Positions 20,629 to 29,452 of a stretch of 64,000 bases of DNA are shown one piece after another (the stretch's first letter is position 1; each line of letters starts with the position of its first letter). The translations under genes were made by a program, and so were the position numbers. The notes under the pieces were generated by a model that worked only from the letters and a program-made list of their open reading frames with translations, ran no database searches and had not been told where the DNA came from. The stretch lies in contig JADMKA010000103.1 in the NCBI GenBank assembly GCA_018780145.1, positions 33,422 to 97,421 on the forward strand. Direction: 5' to 3'. Origin of the DNA: Vitreoscilla sp. GTDB taxonomy: Bacteria > Pseudomonadota > Gammaproteobacteria > Burkholderiales > Burkholderiaceae_C.

Positions 20629-22638
20629 CGGCAGCGGGTTCAGCGAGAGATGCCGGTCCAGGAAGCGTGCGGTCCGGTTCCAGAAGTCGTTCAGGTTCTT
20701 GGGGTCGCGCCAGCCATGCCCTTCGTCTTCGTAGACCACCCACTCCAGTGCCGTGCTGGCCGGCTGAACGGCCTTGCGAAAAGTCTCGCCGTGAACCAGC
20801 GGCACGCGGCGATCCCGGCCCCCGTACGCCAACAACAGCGGCTGGCGGATCCGTGCGGCATGGGTGATCGGCGATTGCGCCTTCAGGGTCGCGGCGTCCT
20901 CGACGCGGTCACCGAGCAACTGGGGCATTCCGTGCCGCTTGAAACTGGGGGAAATGTCGTCCCAGTCGACGGTGTAGAGCATGTCGAGGTCGGTCACCCC
21001 CACCCAGGCCACGCCGCAGCGGAACAGATCGGCATCACGCGCCAGACCCATCAGCGTGGCATAGCCCCCATAGCTGGCCCCGGCGAGGGCAATGCGGCGA
21101 GCGTCGGCCAGGCCCTGCGCGATGGCCCAGCGGGTCACGTCCACGAGATCGGTCTGCATGGCCTGGCCCCACTGGCGCCAGCCGGCCTTGAAGTGCTTCA
21201 GCCCGTAGCCCAGCGTGCCGCGGAACTGCGGCTGAACGACAGCGAACCCTCGGGCGGCGAGGAACTGAACCGCCTCGTCCCATTGCCAGCTGGGGCCGGG
21301 AGAGAACGGCCCTCCATGCACCAGCACCACGGTCGGCAGGCTCCTGGCTTCGACGCCACGCGGCCGGGTCACCCAGACCGGTATCTCCAACCCGTCCCGT
21401 GCCTTGACACGCACCAGCTCGGAAGCGGCTTGCGTCCTGGCGTCGATGTCCGGGCGCTGTGCGCCCAGCCGCGTGAACTTGCGCGTTCGCCGGTCGTGCA
21501 GGAAGTACAGCGTCGGCTGGATGTCCGCGAAGGCCTCCACCAGCACCCATGGCGAGTCCCCCTGCCAAGGCACCGAAAGCCGGTTCACGGTGCGCGGCAA
21601 CACCTTGTCCACCTGCTGTTGAAGGGCGGCCATGTCGGCGTCGACCCACTGCGTCACCTCCGCGTCGATGGTGAACCGGTAGCCCAGCACCCGATCCTGC
21701 CGGTCCACGATCTCGGCGTCGACGTCGAAATCCGGCGACTGCACCAGAGGCTGGCCTGACCAGGCGCCGGTGGCGGGGTCGAGCAGCCACAGTGCCAGCT
21801 TGTCGCTGCCGCGGCGGGCGCTGACATAGAGCCGGCCATCGGCCCCGACCCGGTTGACCTGGAAGTCCCCACCCTCGGTGTACGCGTTGAACTCGGTCAA
21901 GGTTCGCCATTGCCCACTGACCGGGTCGTTCCAGCGCAGGGCGCCCTTCTCGCCGTCACGGGTCTGGGCCACACGCAGCACGCCCTTGGCATCCGCCCAC
22001 CAGCCCACCGAGTGGAGTGGGCCGTCGACTTCCTCGATCCTGCCATTGCGGGTGTTCAGGCGCAGCAGCTTGATGTAGTCCCAGTCCTTGCTGTCGTAGG
22101 CCTCTGGCCGCGCCACGAGCACCTCGTCGCCCTCGCGCTGAGTCGTGCCATTGAGCAGGTAGGTGTTCCAGGGTTCGAGGCGGCGCGTGTCGTTGCCATT
22201 GCGGGCCCACACCGCTTGCCGCTCGACCAGTTGCTTGAAGGCCTTGCCGTCGACATCCACCGCGAACAGGCCGGGCCCGGCGTCCTGCTGGCCCGCAGGA
22301 ACGTTGAGGTCGGCCAGCGTGAAGGCCACACGCTGGTTGTTGACCCACACCATGCGGCCCAGGTCGGCAGCGTCCGAGCTGTAGACCACCGTGGGCACCA
22401 TCGACTGCAGGTCCAGGACCGACAACAGCACCCGGCCATGCGGGCCGACCGTGCCCATCGCCAGGCGCTGGCCGTCGGGCGACAGAGCGGCGCTGACCAT
22501 CTGGGGCGCCTTGAAGTACTGCGCCGCATCCGGCCGCTCGCCTGCAGGCCATCCGATCGCCGGCCAGGCCGCCAGGCCCGCCGCGGCGAGCAGCGTCCGG
22601 CGCCCGATGGGCGGCCCTTTCTGCGCCGACCTGGTCAA
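20623..22638 (-). CDS. S9 family serine peptidase (prolyl oligopeptidase type)
   Basis: About 671 aa. A beta-propeller N-terminal part is followed by an alpha/beta-hydrolase domain. The catalytic triad is Ser522 in GASYGGYA, Asp609 in YGGRDRRVP and His641 in DEGHGW. The start is taken as the TTG at 22638, which overlaps the halogenase TGA stop. It leads into GPPIGRRTLLAAAGLAAWPA, a likely Tat-type export signal. No ATG in this frame near the expected N-terminus was seen. Such peptidases often accompany TonB receptor and halogenase-like genes, but the substrate here is unknown. Confidence 0.88.
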   Translation of the reverse strand: MTRSAQKGPPIGRRTLLAAAGLAAWPAIGWPAGERPDAAQYFKAPQMVSAALSPDGQRLAMGTVGPHGRVLLSVLDLQSMVPTVVYSSDAADLGRMVWVNNQRVAFTLADLNVPAGQQDAGPGLFAVDVDGKAFKQLVERQAVWARNGNDTRRLEPWNTYLLNGTTQREGDEVLVARPEAYDSKDWDYIKLLRLNTRNGRIEEVDGPLHSVGWWADAKGVLRVAQTRDGEKGALRWNDPVSGQWRTLTEFNAYTEGGDFQVNRVGADGRLYVSARRGSDKLALWLLDPATGAWSGQPLVQSPDFDVDAEIVDRQDRVLGYRFTIDAEVTQWVDADMAALQQQVDKVLPRTVNRLSVPWQGDSPWVLVEAFADIQPTLYFLHDRRTRKFTRLGAQRPDIDARTQAASELVRVKARDGLEIPVWVTRPRGVEARSLPTVVLVHGGPFSPGPSWQWDEAVQFLAARGFAVVQPQFRGTLGYGLKHFKAGWRQWGQAMQTDLVDVTRWAIAQGLADARRIALAGASYGGYATLMGLARDADLFRCGVAWVGVTDLDMLYTVDWDDISPSFKRHGMPQLLGDRVEDAATLKAQSPITHAARIRQPLLLAYGGRDRRVPLVHGETFRKAVQPASTALEWVVYEDEGHGWRDPKNLNDFWNRTARFLDRHLSLNPLPE

Positions 22639-24155
22639 GGCCGGGCAACCGCAGGTGCGGCGCAATGCTGGGCAATGAAGGCCGCGTGGTCGGGCATCAC
22701 GTCCACGCACTTGGTGATCACCGCGCGCACGCTCTCCAGGTACTTGACGACCTCGGCCTCGGGCTGCAGATCGACCAGCGGGTGGTACCGGCGGGGCACC
22801 AGGTTCTGCCCCTCGAAGACCTGCAGCCAGCTCTCCTCGGTGAACAGTTCGTTGTCGATGCGCACCATGCGGCCGTGCGCGGCGAAAAGCTCGATCTTGT
22901 GCGCCAGCGAGTCGGGCACCGGCATGTGGGCGCAGGCCTGCCAGAACGCCGAATCGGTTCGCTGGTTGAGCTTGTAGTGCAGGATCACGAAGTCGCGGAT
23001 GCGCTCGTACTCGAAGCGCGACTGGCGGTTGTACTCGGCGACGTCGACCGGGTCGAAGGCCTGGTCCGGGAAGTAGTCGATCAGCCGCTGCAGCGACGAC
23101 TGGATCAGGTGGATGCTGGTCGACTCCAGCGGTTCGAGGAAGCCGCTGGCCAGGCCGATCGCCACCACGTTCTTGTTCCACGCCTGCTTGCGCATGCCGG
23201 TGACAAAGCGGATCTGGCGCGGGTCGGCCTGCGGCTTGCCGTCCAGGTTGGCCAGCAGGGTGCCGGCCGCCTCGTCGTCGCTGACGAACTGGCTGCAGTA
23301 GACATGGCCATTGCCGATGCGGTGTTGCAGCGGGATGCGCCACTGCCAGCCGGCACGGTGGGCGGTGGAGCGGGTGTAGGGGGTCAGGGCCGGCGCCGAG
23401 TCGCAGGGCACGGCCAGTGCGCGGTCGCAGGGCAGCCAGTGCGTCCAGTCCTCGTAGCCGGTCTTCAGCGCCTGCTCGATCAGCAGGCCGCGGAAGCCCG
23501 AGCAATCGATGAAGAACTCGCCCTCGACGCGCTCGCCGCTCTCCAGCACCACGGCATCGACATGGCCGTCGGGCTCGCGTTGGCTGACCCGCACGATCTT
23601 GCCCTCGGTGCGCTGGACGCCCTTGGCCTCGCAGAACTGGCGCAGGAAGCGCGCGTACAGCGACGCGTCGAAATGGTAGGCGTAGGCGATGTCGTTCAGC
23701 GGCGAGTTCGGGACATCGGTCTGCGGCGGCAGGAACCGGTTGGCCTTGCTGGCCATGCGGGTGATGCAGTAGTTCTCCAGGCCGGGGGCCTTGCCGAGCG
23801 CATGCATCTTCTGCCAGTACTGGTCGAAGCGCACCGTCCACAGATCCTGCCCGATCTTGCCGAAGCCGTGCATGTAGCGGTCGCCCAGCCGGCCCCAGTT
23901 GACGAACTCGATGCCCAGCTTGAAGGTGCCTTGCGTGGCCTTCAGGAACGCCGTCTCGTCCAGCCCGTTCACCTTGTTGAAGATGCGGATCATCGGGATC
24001 GTCGCTTCGCCGACGCCGACGATGCCGATCTCGTCGGATTCGACGAGGCGGATGCGGTAGCGCCCGCGCAGCGCGGTGGACAAGGCCGCCGCCGCCATCC
24101 AGCCGGAGGTGCCGCCGCCGACGATGACGATGGTCTTCAGAAGCTCGGTGTGCAT
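22635..24155 (-). CDS. Flavin-dependent tryptophan-halogenase-family protein
   Basis: 506 aa. FAD-binding GGGTSGWMAAAAL at residues 13-25, a lysine at position 79 (TQGTFKLG) matching the catalytic Lys79 of PrnA-type halogenases, the family motif W-Q-W-R-I-P at 270-275, and SGFLEPLESTSIHL around 338-350 containing the conserved active-site Glu region. All key positions are intact, so FADH2-dependent halogenation is plausible. It lies downstream of a TonB receptor, beyond a terminator hairpin, and upstream of the S9 peptidase. Free indole or a transported aromatic is a possible substrate; this is inference. Confidence 0.9.
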   Translation of the reverse strand: MHTELLKTIVIVGGGTSGWMAAAALSTALRGRYRIRLVESDEIGIVGVGEATIPMIRIFNKVNGLDETAFLKATQGTFKLGIEFVNWGRLGDRYMHGFGKIGQDLWTVRFDQYWQKMHALGKAPGLENYCITRMASKANRFLPPQTDVPNSPLNDIAYAYHFDASLYARFLRQFCEAKGVQRTEGKIVRVSQREPDGHVDAVVLESGERVEGEFFIDCSGFRGLLIEQALKTGYEDWTHWLPCDRALAVPCDSAPALTPYTRSTAHRAGWQWRIPLQHRIGNGHVYCSQFVSDDEAAGTLLANLDGKPQADPRQIRFVTGMRKQAWNKNVVAIGLASGFLEPLESTSIHLIQSSLQRLIDYFPDQAFDPVDVAEYNRQSRFEYERIRDFVILHYKLNQRTDSAFWQACAHMPVPDSLAHKIELFAAHGRMVRIDNELFTEESWLQVFEGQNLVPRRYHPLVDLQPEAEVVKYLESVRAVITKCVDVMPDHAAFIAQHCAAPAVARP

Positions 24156-24184
24156 CGCCTGCGCCCTTCTACGATTCGGAATGG

Positions 24185-24208
24185 AAAAGGGGAGCCCGAA
24201 GGCCCCCC
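24185..24208 (-). terminator. Rho-independent terminator after the TonB receptor gene
   Basis: On the minus strand GGGGGGCC, loop TTCG, GGCTCCCC and then TTTT form an 8-bp stem with one G-T pair, a UUCG tetraloop and a short U tract. It lies 22 bases after the receptor stop and about 30 bases before the halogenase start, so it should reduce or stop read-through into the halogenase-peptidase pair. Confidence 0.8.
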
Positions 24209-24230
24209 GTGAGCATAGGGCCTGACGCCC

Positions 24231-27056
24231 TCAGAACTTGTAGTTCAGGCCGGCCAGGTAGGACGAGCCGAACTTCTTGGTCTCTGTCACCGCGCCAGTG
24301 GCGGCGTTGTACTTCGTGAACGGCTCGTTGGTCAGGTTGCTGCCCTGGGCCAGCAGCGACAGCCCCTTCAGCCAGCCCGACTGGAACTCGTACGAGACCT
24401 GCAGGTCCAGCTGCGACTCGGCCTTGATGAAGGCGAGCTGCGTGTTGTCCTGGAAGTCCTGGATCGAGCCCAGGTAGGCCGAGCGCTGGCGGTGCGCCAC
24501 GGCGATCTGGAAGCCGTGCTTCTCGTAGTACAGGCGGGCGTTGATGACCTCCTTCGACAGGCCCGGCAACGGGATGTCGAGGGTGCCGAGGTTCTGGCCA
24601 CTGACACCCGTGATCGGCAGCTTCACCGAGCTGTTGGTGTTCGAGTAATTCACCATCACGCCGAAGCCGTCCAGCATGTCGCTGGCCATCGAGAACGGCA
24701 CGTTGATTGCCAGTTCCACACCGCTGATCGAACCACCCTTGCCGTTGTTGGCCTGGGTGATGGTGTCCAGCGGGCCGACTGGCGCAGGCGCGTTCGGCGT
24801 CAGGTAATCGGTGTAGTCGAAAGGCCGCTCGACCTTCAGGATGTAGGTGTCCAGGTTCTTGTAGAAGCCAGCGATGCTGACGTAGCCCTTCTTGCCGAAG
24901 TACTTTTCGTACGACAGGTCGATCACGTCGGCGCGGAAGGGCTCGAGTTCGGGGTTGCCACCCGAGCCGGTGTAGTAGCCCTTGGTGCTGTCGTAGCTCG
25001 GGTCCACCGTGGCCTTCATGTCCTCCATGTTGGGGCGGGCCAGGACGCGGCCGACGCCCAGGCGCAGCAGGTTGTCGCCACCGAGATCGGCGGTCAGGTT
25101 CAGGCTGGGCAGCACATCGGTGTAGTTGTGGCTCCTGCCGACCGTGTTGTAGTCGCACGAGTGGGCGCCACCATTGCAGGTGGTGCGGTCGACGACAAAA
25201 CCAGCGGCCGACTGCTGGGTGCCGATGACCTGCACACCCACGTTGCCGCGCACCGGGAAGCCCGCGATCTCGGTGTCGACGTCGCCCTTCAGGTAGCCGG
25301 TGGTGACCTTTTCCTTCACACCCCAGGACTTGGCCAAGATGTCGGCATCGGTCCAGGGGTTCAGGTCATAGACCGATCCCAGTGAACCGGCCGGGTTCCA
25401 GTTGAGCGTCGGGATGCCGGTGAGGCCGCCCACGCCGGTGGTCGGGTTCGGCATGTCGGCGAAGACCAGGCGATCGATCACGTTGCCGTTCGCATCCAGG
25501 GCGCCCGGAATGATCAGCGCACCTTCGCGGGTCACGCGGTCCTTGGTGCGCTCGGTGAAGTTGACGCCAACGTCAACCGCGGTGATGGGCCCGAAGCTCA
25601 GGTCCGTGCGGCCCGACAGCCGCAACGCCGAGATCTTGTCCTTGGTGACCGGATTGGCGTAGTAGCCGTCCTGCACGCCGTTGGCGCCGGCCCAGCCCTG
25701 CACGTCGGTCAGCTTGATCAGGTTCGGGTCGGCGTAGTTCAGGCCGCTGGTGTACTTGACGTCCGCCAGGTTGGACCCATTGAAGCCGGTGAACGAGATG
25801 GTGTCGTCCAGGCGGGTGGCGTTGCCCGGGATGCCGGCGGTGGTCTCGAAGCGCTCGGAATCCTTCTTCACCTCGGAGTACGACAGGTCCGAGCGCAGCG
25901 TCCAGCCGCCAGCCAGCAGCTTGGAACCCCAGCCGATGGAGTTCAGCGTGTCGGTGTAATCCTCGTTGTGGTTGCGGATCACGCCCTTCCAGTTGGTGAA
26001 GGTGCCCGAGGTGGCCACGCCGTCGACGATGGTGGCGTCGATCAGCGTGCCGCCGGTGTCGTTGGCGCCGGCCGACAAGCCGCCCAGCGGCCCCTCCAGG
26101 CCGCGCTTCTTGACCGAGAAATCGCCCTTCGAATAGAACAGGTCGAGGACGGTCTCGAAGTTCTTGTTGGGCTTCCACTGCAGCACGGCCATTGCGCCGT
26201 CGCGGCTCGAGTCGGTGGTTTCGATGTCGGTGGTGAAGCCGCCCGGGGTCTTCACGGTGCCGCCGTTGTAGGGCACATCGGCGACCCAGCCGCCCCAGGT
26301 GTTGAAGTTCGGCCGGCCGCCGCCCTTGGAGTTGGTGTGCGTGAGGCCCAGCGCCACGCCCACGGTACGGTCGGCGAACTGGTCGATGTACGACAGCGAC
26401 GCGCGGTCACCGCTGCCGGTGCTGAAGCCCGGCTTGTTCTCGGCCTTGGAGTTGAACTCCTGGCGGTAGTTGACGACGATGTTGCGCTGGCCGAAGTTGA
26501 GTGGGCGCACCGACTGCAGATCGGTGGTCGACGACAGGCCCTGGCCGACCAAGCCGGCGTCGGCGGTCTTGTAGACCAGGATGCTGCCCAGCAATTCGGC
26601 CGGGTACTGGTCGAACTCGACGCTGCGGCTGCTGCCGGTGGAGGCCTGCTCACGGCCGTTCAGCAGGCCGCCGTTGAAATCGGGCGACATGCCGCGCACG
26701 CTGATCTGCTGCGCGCGGCCGGACACCGGGCTGCGCTGCATGGCCACGCCGGGCAGGCGCGAGATCGACTCGGCCACGCTGGCATCGGGCAGCTTGCCGA
26801 TGTCTTCCGCCGAAATCGCCTCGACGATCTGGTCGGAGTTCTTCTTGGCGGAAATCGCGTCCTCGATGCCCTTGCGGATACCGGACACCACCACCGTTTG
26901 CACCTGCTCGGCCGGCTTGGCCGCTTCCTGCGCGAGGGCCGCGCCGGTCGAGAAGATCAGCGCCGAGCAGGCCGCGGCCACCGGGTTGATCGGGAACACC
27001 GCGCGCGGCCTGAACCCGTGGGGATTCACACCGTGCCTCTTGTTGGTCATTTTCAT
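24231..27056 (-). CDS. TonB-dependent receptor (Xanthomonas/Caulobacter type)
   Basis: 941 aa from the ATG at 27056, which has GAGGAG a short distance upstream; the in-frame ATG at 27095 lacks one. A signal peptide (ending GAALA near residue 42) precedes a TonB-box-like stretch TVVVSG and a plug domain with DIGKLPDASVAESISRLPGV, QISVRGMS and NGREQ. A long barrel ends in NYKF with C-terminal Phe. It matches the large receptor class that takes up oligosaccharides in Xanthomonadales and Caulobacterales. Given its neighbours, maltodextrin uptake across the outer membrane is the likely role. Confidence 0.92.
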   Translation of the reverse strand: MKMTNKRHGVNPHGFRPRAVFPINPVAAACSALIFSTGAALAQEAAKPAEQVQTVVVSGIRKGIEDAISAKKNSDQIVEAISAEDIGKLPDASVAESISRLPGVAMQRSPVSGRAQQISVRGMSPDFNGGLLNGREQASTGSSRSVEFDQYPAELLGSILVYKTADAGLVGQGLSSTTDLQSVRPLNFGQRNIVVNYRQEFNSKAENKPGFSTGSGDRASLSYIDQFADRTVGVALGLTHTNSKGGGRPNFNTWGGWVADVPYNGGTVKTPGGFTTDIETTDSSRDGAMAVLQWKPNKNFETVLDLFYSKGDFSVKKRGLEGPLGGLSAGANDTGGTLIDATIVDGVATSGTFTNWKGVIRNHNEDYTDTLNSIGWGSKLLAGGWTLRSDLSYSEVKKDSERFETTAGIPGNATRLDDTISFTGFNGSNLADVKYTSGLNYADPNLIKLTDVQGWAGANGVQDGYYANPVTKDKISALRLSGRTDLSFGPITAVDVGVNFTERTKDRVTREGALIIPGALDANGNVIDRLVFADMPNPTTGVGGLTGIPTLNWNPAGSLGSVYDLNPWTDADILAKSWGVKEKVTTGYLKGDVDTEIAGFPVRGNVGVQVIGTQQSAAGFVVDRTTCNGGAHSCDYNTVGRSHNYTDVLPSLNLTADLGGDNLLRLGVGRVLARPNMEDMKATVDPSYDSTKGYYTGSGGNPELEPFRADVIDLSYEKYFGKKGYVSIAGFYKNLDTYILKVERPFDYTDYLTPNAPAPVGPLDTITQANNGKGGSISGVELAINVPFSMASDMLDGFGVMVNYSNTNSSVKLPITGVSGQNLGTLDIPLPGLSKEVINARLYYEKHGFQIAVAHRQRSAYLGSIQDFQDNTQLAFIKAESQLDLQVSYEFQSGWLKGLSLLAQGSNLTNEPFTKYNAATGAVTETKKFGSSYLAGLNYKF

Positions 27057-27163
27057 GGAGGGACTCCTCAGGCTCTTGGAACACACATGCACCACAGCCC
27101 AACTTGGCGCGCTCTCGCAGAGGGAGGGAGCGAGAGGCCAAGTTTGCAGCTTGTAAAGAATTC

Positions 27164-27178
27164 TGTACTAAAACTAGA
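27164..27178. promoter_or_regulatory. Operator-like site O5
   Basis: TGTACT-AAA-ACTAGA, each half one base off the consensus half-site. It sits in the AT-rich patch about 108 bases upstream of the TonB receptor start. Weaker than O6 but placed where a promoter is expected. Confidence 0.4.
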
Positions 27179-27324
27179 TTACAAACCACCTCAGGCAATC
27201 CCTAAGTGACAGCGCCGGCCGCCCGGCGAGCGGCCAGTCTTACCGATGAAAATGCAGGAAGCACGGAGGTTCCCTGGCGCGACGATCAAGCTTCGGCGGC
27301 GAGGTACATCCCGATTACAAGACA

Positions 27325-27339
27325 TGTAGTGTGACTACA
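27325..27339. promoter_or_regulatory. Operator palindrome O6 (perfect)
   Basis: TGTAGT-GTG-ACTACA, perfect 6-3-6 and extended by one further pair on each side (A...T at 27324 and 27340). It lies about 270 bases upstream of the TonB receptor start and 155 bases after the glk stop. Identical half-sites to O1. Confidence 0.7.
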
Positions 27340-27494
27340 TTTCGCGCTTTTCGCCACACCGAAGTCAGTGTTTACCCTGGCCGCAGCAGCGCCGGCTTGC
27401 CAAACCCGGCGTCGGGTGTCTTAGTGCAGGGTTGGGCTGAAAGCAGCCCGGGGTCGGTTGGGCGCGGCCCGTGCGCTGGGCCCGCAAGGCGGGC

Positions 27495-28496
27495 TCAGCA
27501 GCCGGTGGCTTGCTCGATGGCCGCGGCGGCGCCGGTCAGCGCGGCCAGGGTGTCGGTGATCAGCGCGGTGGGGATCGACTCCACATAACCGCGAAAGCGC
27601 CCCTTCGCCTCGAAGCGCTCGCGGAACGCCGAGCGGAAGAAGCGCTCCTCCATGCGGGGCACGATGCCGCCACCGATGTACACCCCGCCGCGGGCGCCGA
27701 GCATTAGGGCCACGTTGCCCGAGAAGCTGCCAAGCAGCGAGCAGAAGGCGTCGAGGCTGCGGCTGCAGTCGGCATCCGCCCCGGACAGGCCCTGCTCCAT
27801 GATCTGCTCGGCCGCCAGCGGCTCAGCCACCGGGCGGCCCAGAACTTCGGCCACCGCACGGTGCAGCACCGGCAGGCCGATGCCCGACAGCAGCCGCTCG
27901 GCCGAGACATGCGGGAACTCGCGCCGCACACAGCGCAGCAACTCCGACTCGAAATCATCGCCCGGCGCCAGGGTGCTGTGCCCCCCCTCGCCCGGCAGCG
28001 CGTGCCAGCCGGAGCGCGTCTGCACCATGCCCGCCACGCCCAGGCCGGTACCCGGGCCGATGACCGCCAGCGCACCTTCGGCGACCGGCAATGCCCCGTG
28101 GGCACGCAACTGGTTGGGCCGCAGGTGCGGCAGCGACAAGGCCAGCGCTTCGAAGTCGTTCAGCACCGACAGCCCATCCAGGCCCAGATCGGACTGCAGG
28201 GCCTGGCGGGAAAAGCTCCAGTGGCTGTTGGTCAGGTCGACCTGGTCGCCAACCACCGCGGTGGCCACGGCGATGGCCGCATGCCGCGGCGCACGGTAGG
28301 CCGGCCCCAGCTGGGTGGCGAGTTGCTCCAGGTAGGTGCGCGCCGCCTGGGCCGGGCCGGCATGGTCGGGCACGGCCAGCTTGCGCACATGCTCTGCCGC
28401 CGTATCCGGCCCGGACAACCAGCCGAAGCGGGCATTGGTGCCGCCGACATCAGCCACCAGGCGCGGATAGGTCGCGGCGATCTCGGTGGCCGTCAT
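27495..28496 (-). CDS. glk: Glucokinase
   Basis: 333 aa, Glk (ROK-independent) type. ADVGGTNARFGW at residues 15-26 is the phosphate-binding motif. LNDFEALA carries the catalytic Asp; GPGTGLGVAGM and GEGGH follow as in E. coli Glk. It phosphorylates glucose released by the glucosidases to glucose-6-P. The start at 28496 is fixed by the conserved N-terminus. It is monocistronic by spacing (over 400 bases to the TonB receptor) and has two operator-like sites upstream. Confidence 0.94.
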   Translation of the reverse strand: MTATEIAATYPRLVADVGGTNARFGWLSGPDTAAEHVRKLAVPDHAGPAQAARTYLEQLATQLGPAYRAPRHAAIAVATAVVGDQVDLTNSHWSFSRQALQSDLGLDGLSVLNDFEALALSLPHLRPNQLRAHGALPVAEGALAVIGPGTGLGVAGMVQTRSGWHALPGEGGHSTLAPGDDFESELLRCVRREFPHVSAERLLSGIGLPVLHRAVAEVLGRPVAEPLAAEQIMEQGLSGADADCSRSLDAFCSLLGSFSGNVALMLGARGGVYIGGGIVPRMEERFFRSAFRERFEAKGRFRGYVESIPTALITDTLAALTGAAAAIEQATGC

Positions 28497-28651
28497 GCGG
28501 GTCGAACCTTGTTCACACGGGCCGGCAAGAGGCCTGATGGGCGGGGGGTCGGGGCGCTCGGGCCTCCGCACGGGCGGTATCGCAATTGTTCTCATCCAGC
28601 CTGGGTTGGGCAGCTCGCCAACCTGGGCCGAGCGTCGAATCAGAGGCGTAA

Positions 28652-28666
28652 GGTAGCAAAACTACA
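28652..28666. promoter_or_regulatory. Operator-like site O7 upstream of glk
   Basis: GGTAGC-AAA-ACTACA: one perfect half-site and one with two changes, about 156 bases upstream of glk, beside an AT-rich patch. Confidence 0.45.
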
Positions 28667-28729
28667 TTGTCATCGCAAGAGAGTTCACCCGGAATGCGCC
28701 GAGCTTCATACACGATCCCGGTCTCAAGG

Positions 28730-28744
28730 CGTAATCAAAGTACA
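28730..28744. promoter_or_regulatory. Operator-like site O8 upstream of glk
   Basis: CGTAAT-CAA-AGTACA; read on the other strand TGTACT-TTG-ATTACG. Each half is one base off TGTART/AYTACA on that strand. It is 234 bases from glk and 88 bases from the acyltransferase gene, so the target is uncertain. Confidence 0.35.
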
Positions 28745-28831
28745 CGAGTGTATGGCGGCAATCGCCGGGCAGGTGCCATGCCCGGCATGCGGCGCGCCGG
28801 TCGGCACGCCGGTTGAAGCTACCATGCCAGC

Positions 28832-29452
28832 ATGAGCCGTGCCGACCTGATGGGGGCGCTGCTGGCCTTCGTGGCCCGGCTGATCACCGGCGCCCAGGGG
28901 CACTGGAAAGGCTGCCCGCCCGAGGCCCTGCAACGCATCTACTTCGCCAACCACCAGAGTCACCTCGACTGGGTGTTGATCTGGGCCGCCTTGCCCAGCG
29001 AGTTGCGCGCTCGCACCCGGCCGATCGCCGCCCGGGACTACTGGACGGCCTCACCCTTCAAGCACTGGCTCACCCGCGAGGTGTTCAACGCGGTCTACGT
29101 GAACCGCCAACGCACCGACGACCAGGACCCACTGGAACCGCTGACCCAGGCCCTGCAGGCCGGCGATTCGCTGGTGATCTTTCCCGAGGGCACCCGCAAC
29201 CAGACCGGCGAGCCGCAGGCCTTCAAGAGCGGGCTGTTCCACCTGGCCGAGGCCTTCCCCCAGGTGCAGTTGGTGCCGGCCTGGATCGACAACGTGCAGC
29301 GGGTCATGCCCAAGGGCGAGGTGGTGCCGGTACCCATCCTGTGTACCGTCACCTTCGGTGCCCCGCTGTCGCTGCGTGCCGGCGAAGACAAGCGCGATTT
29401 CCTCGACCGGGCGCGCGACGCAGTGGTCGCCCTGCGCCCCGCAGCGGCATGA
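28832..29452 (+). CDS. 1-acyl-glycerol-3-phosphate acyltransferase-like protein (PlsC family)
   Basis: 206 aa. Contains the acyltransferase block I motif NHQSHLD with His41 and Asp46, and FPEGTR at 116-121 for glycerophosphate binding. It is slightly short for PlsC and lacks a clear long N-terminal membrane segment, so a peripheral membrane enzyme is likely. Its stop overlaps the next gene (ATGA), pairing it with a CDP-diglyceride synthase-like protein. Together they look like an accessory phospholipid synthesis module. Confidence 0.85.
   Translation: MSRADLMGALLAFVARLITGAQGHWKGCPPEALQRIYFANHQSHLDWVLIWAALPSELRARTRPIAARDYWTASPFKHWLTREVFNAVYVNRQRTDDQDPLEPLTQALQAGDSLVIFPEGTRNQTGEPQAFKSGLFHLAEAFPQVQLVPAWIDNVQRVMPKGEVVPVPILCTVTFGAPLSLRAGEDKRDFLDRARDAVVALRPAAA

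Larger units (their letters stand above)
27057..27494. promoter_or_regulatory. Control region upstream of the TonB receptor
   Basis: 438 gene-free bases between glk and the receptor gene, both leftward. It contains operator copies O5 (27164-27178) and O6 (27325-27339) and an AT-rich patch around 27140-27190 suited to a promoter. The remainder, including 27380-27494 just after glk, shows no feature I recognise. Confidence 0.6.
28497..28831. promoter_or_regulatory. Divergent glk / acyltransferase region
   Basis: 335 gene-free bases. It holds operator-like sites O7 (28652-28666) and O8 (28730-28744) and, at 28764-28786, an 8-bp hairpin GCCGGGCA/TGCCCGGC with a 7-base loop and no T tract, which may affect the acyltransferase leader. 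Nothing else was recognised. Confidence 0.55.

Noticed and set aside
20519..20743. Upstream extension of malE2
   Set aside because: It would translate across operators O3 and O4 and the S9 stop region; the Tat-like signal at 20518 marks the real N-terminus.
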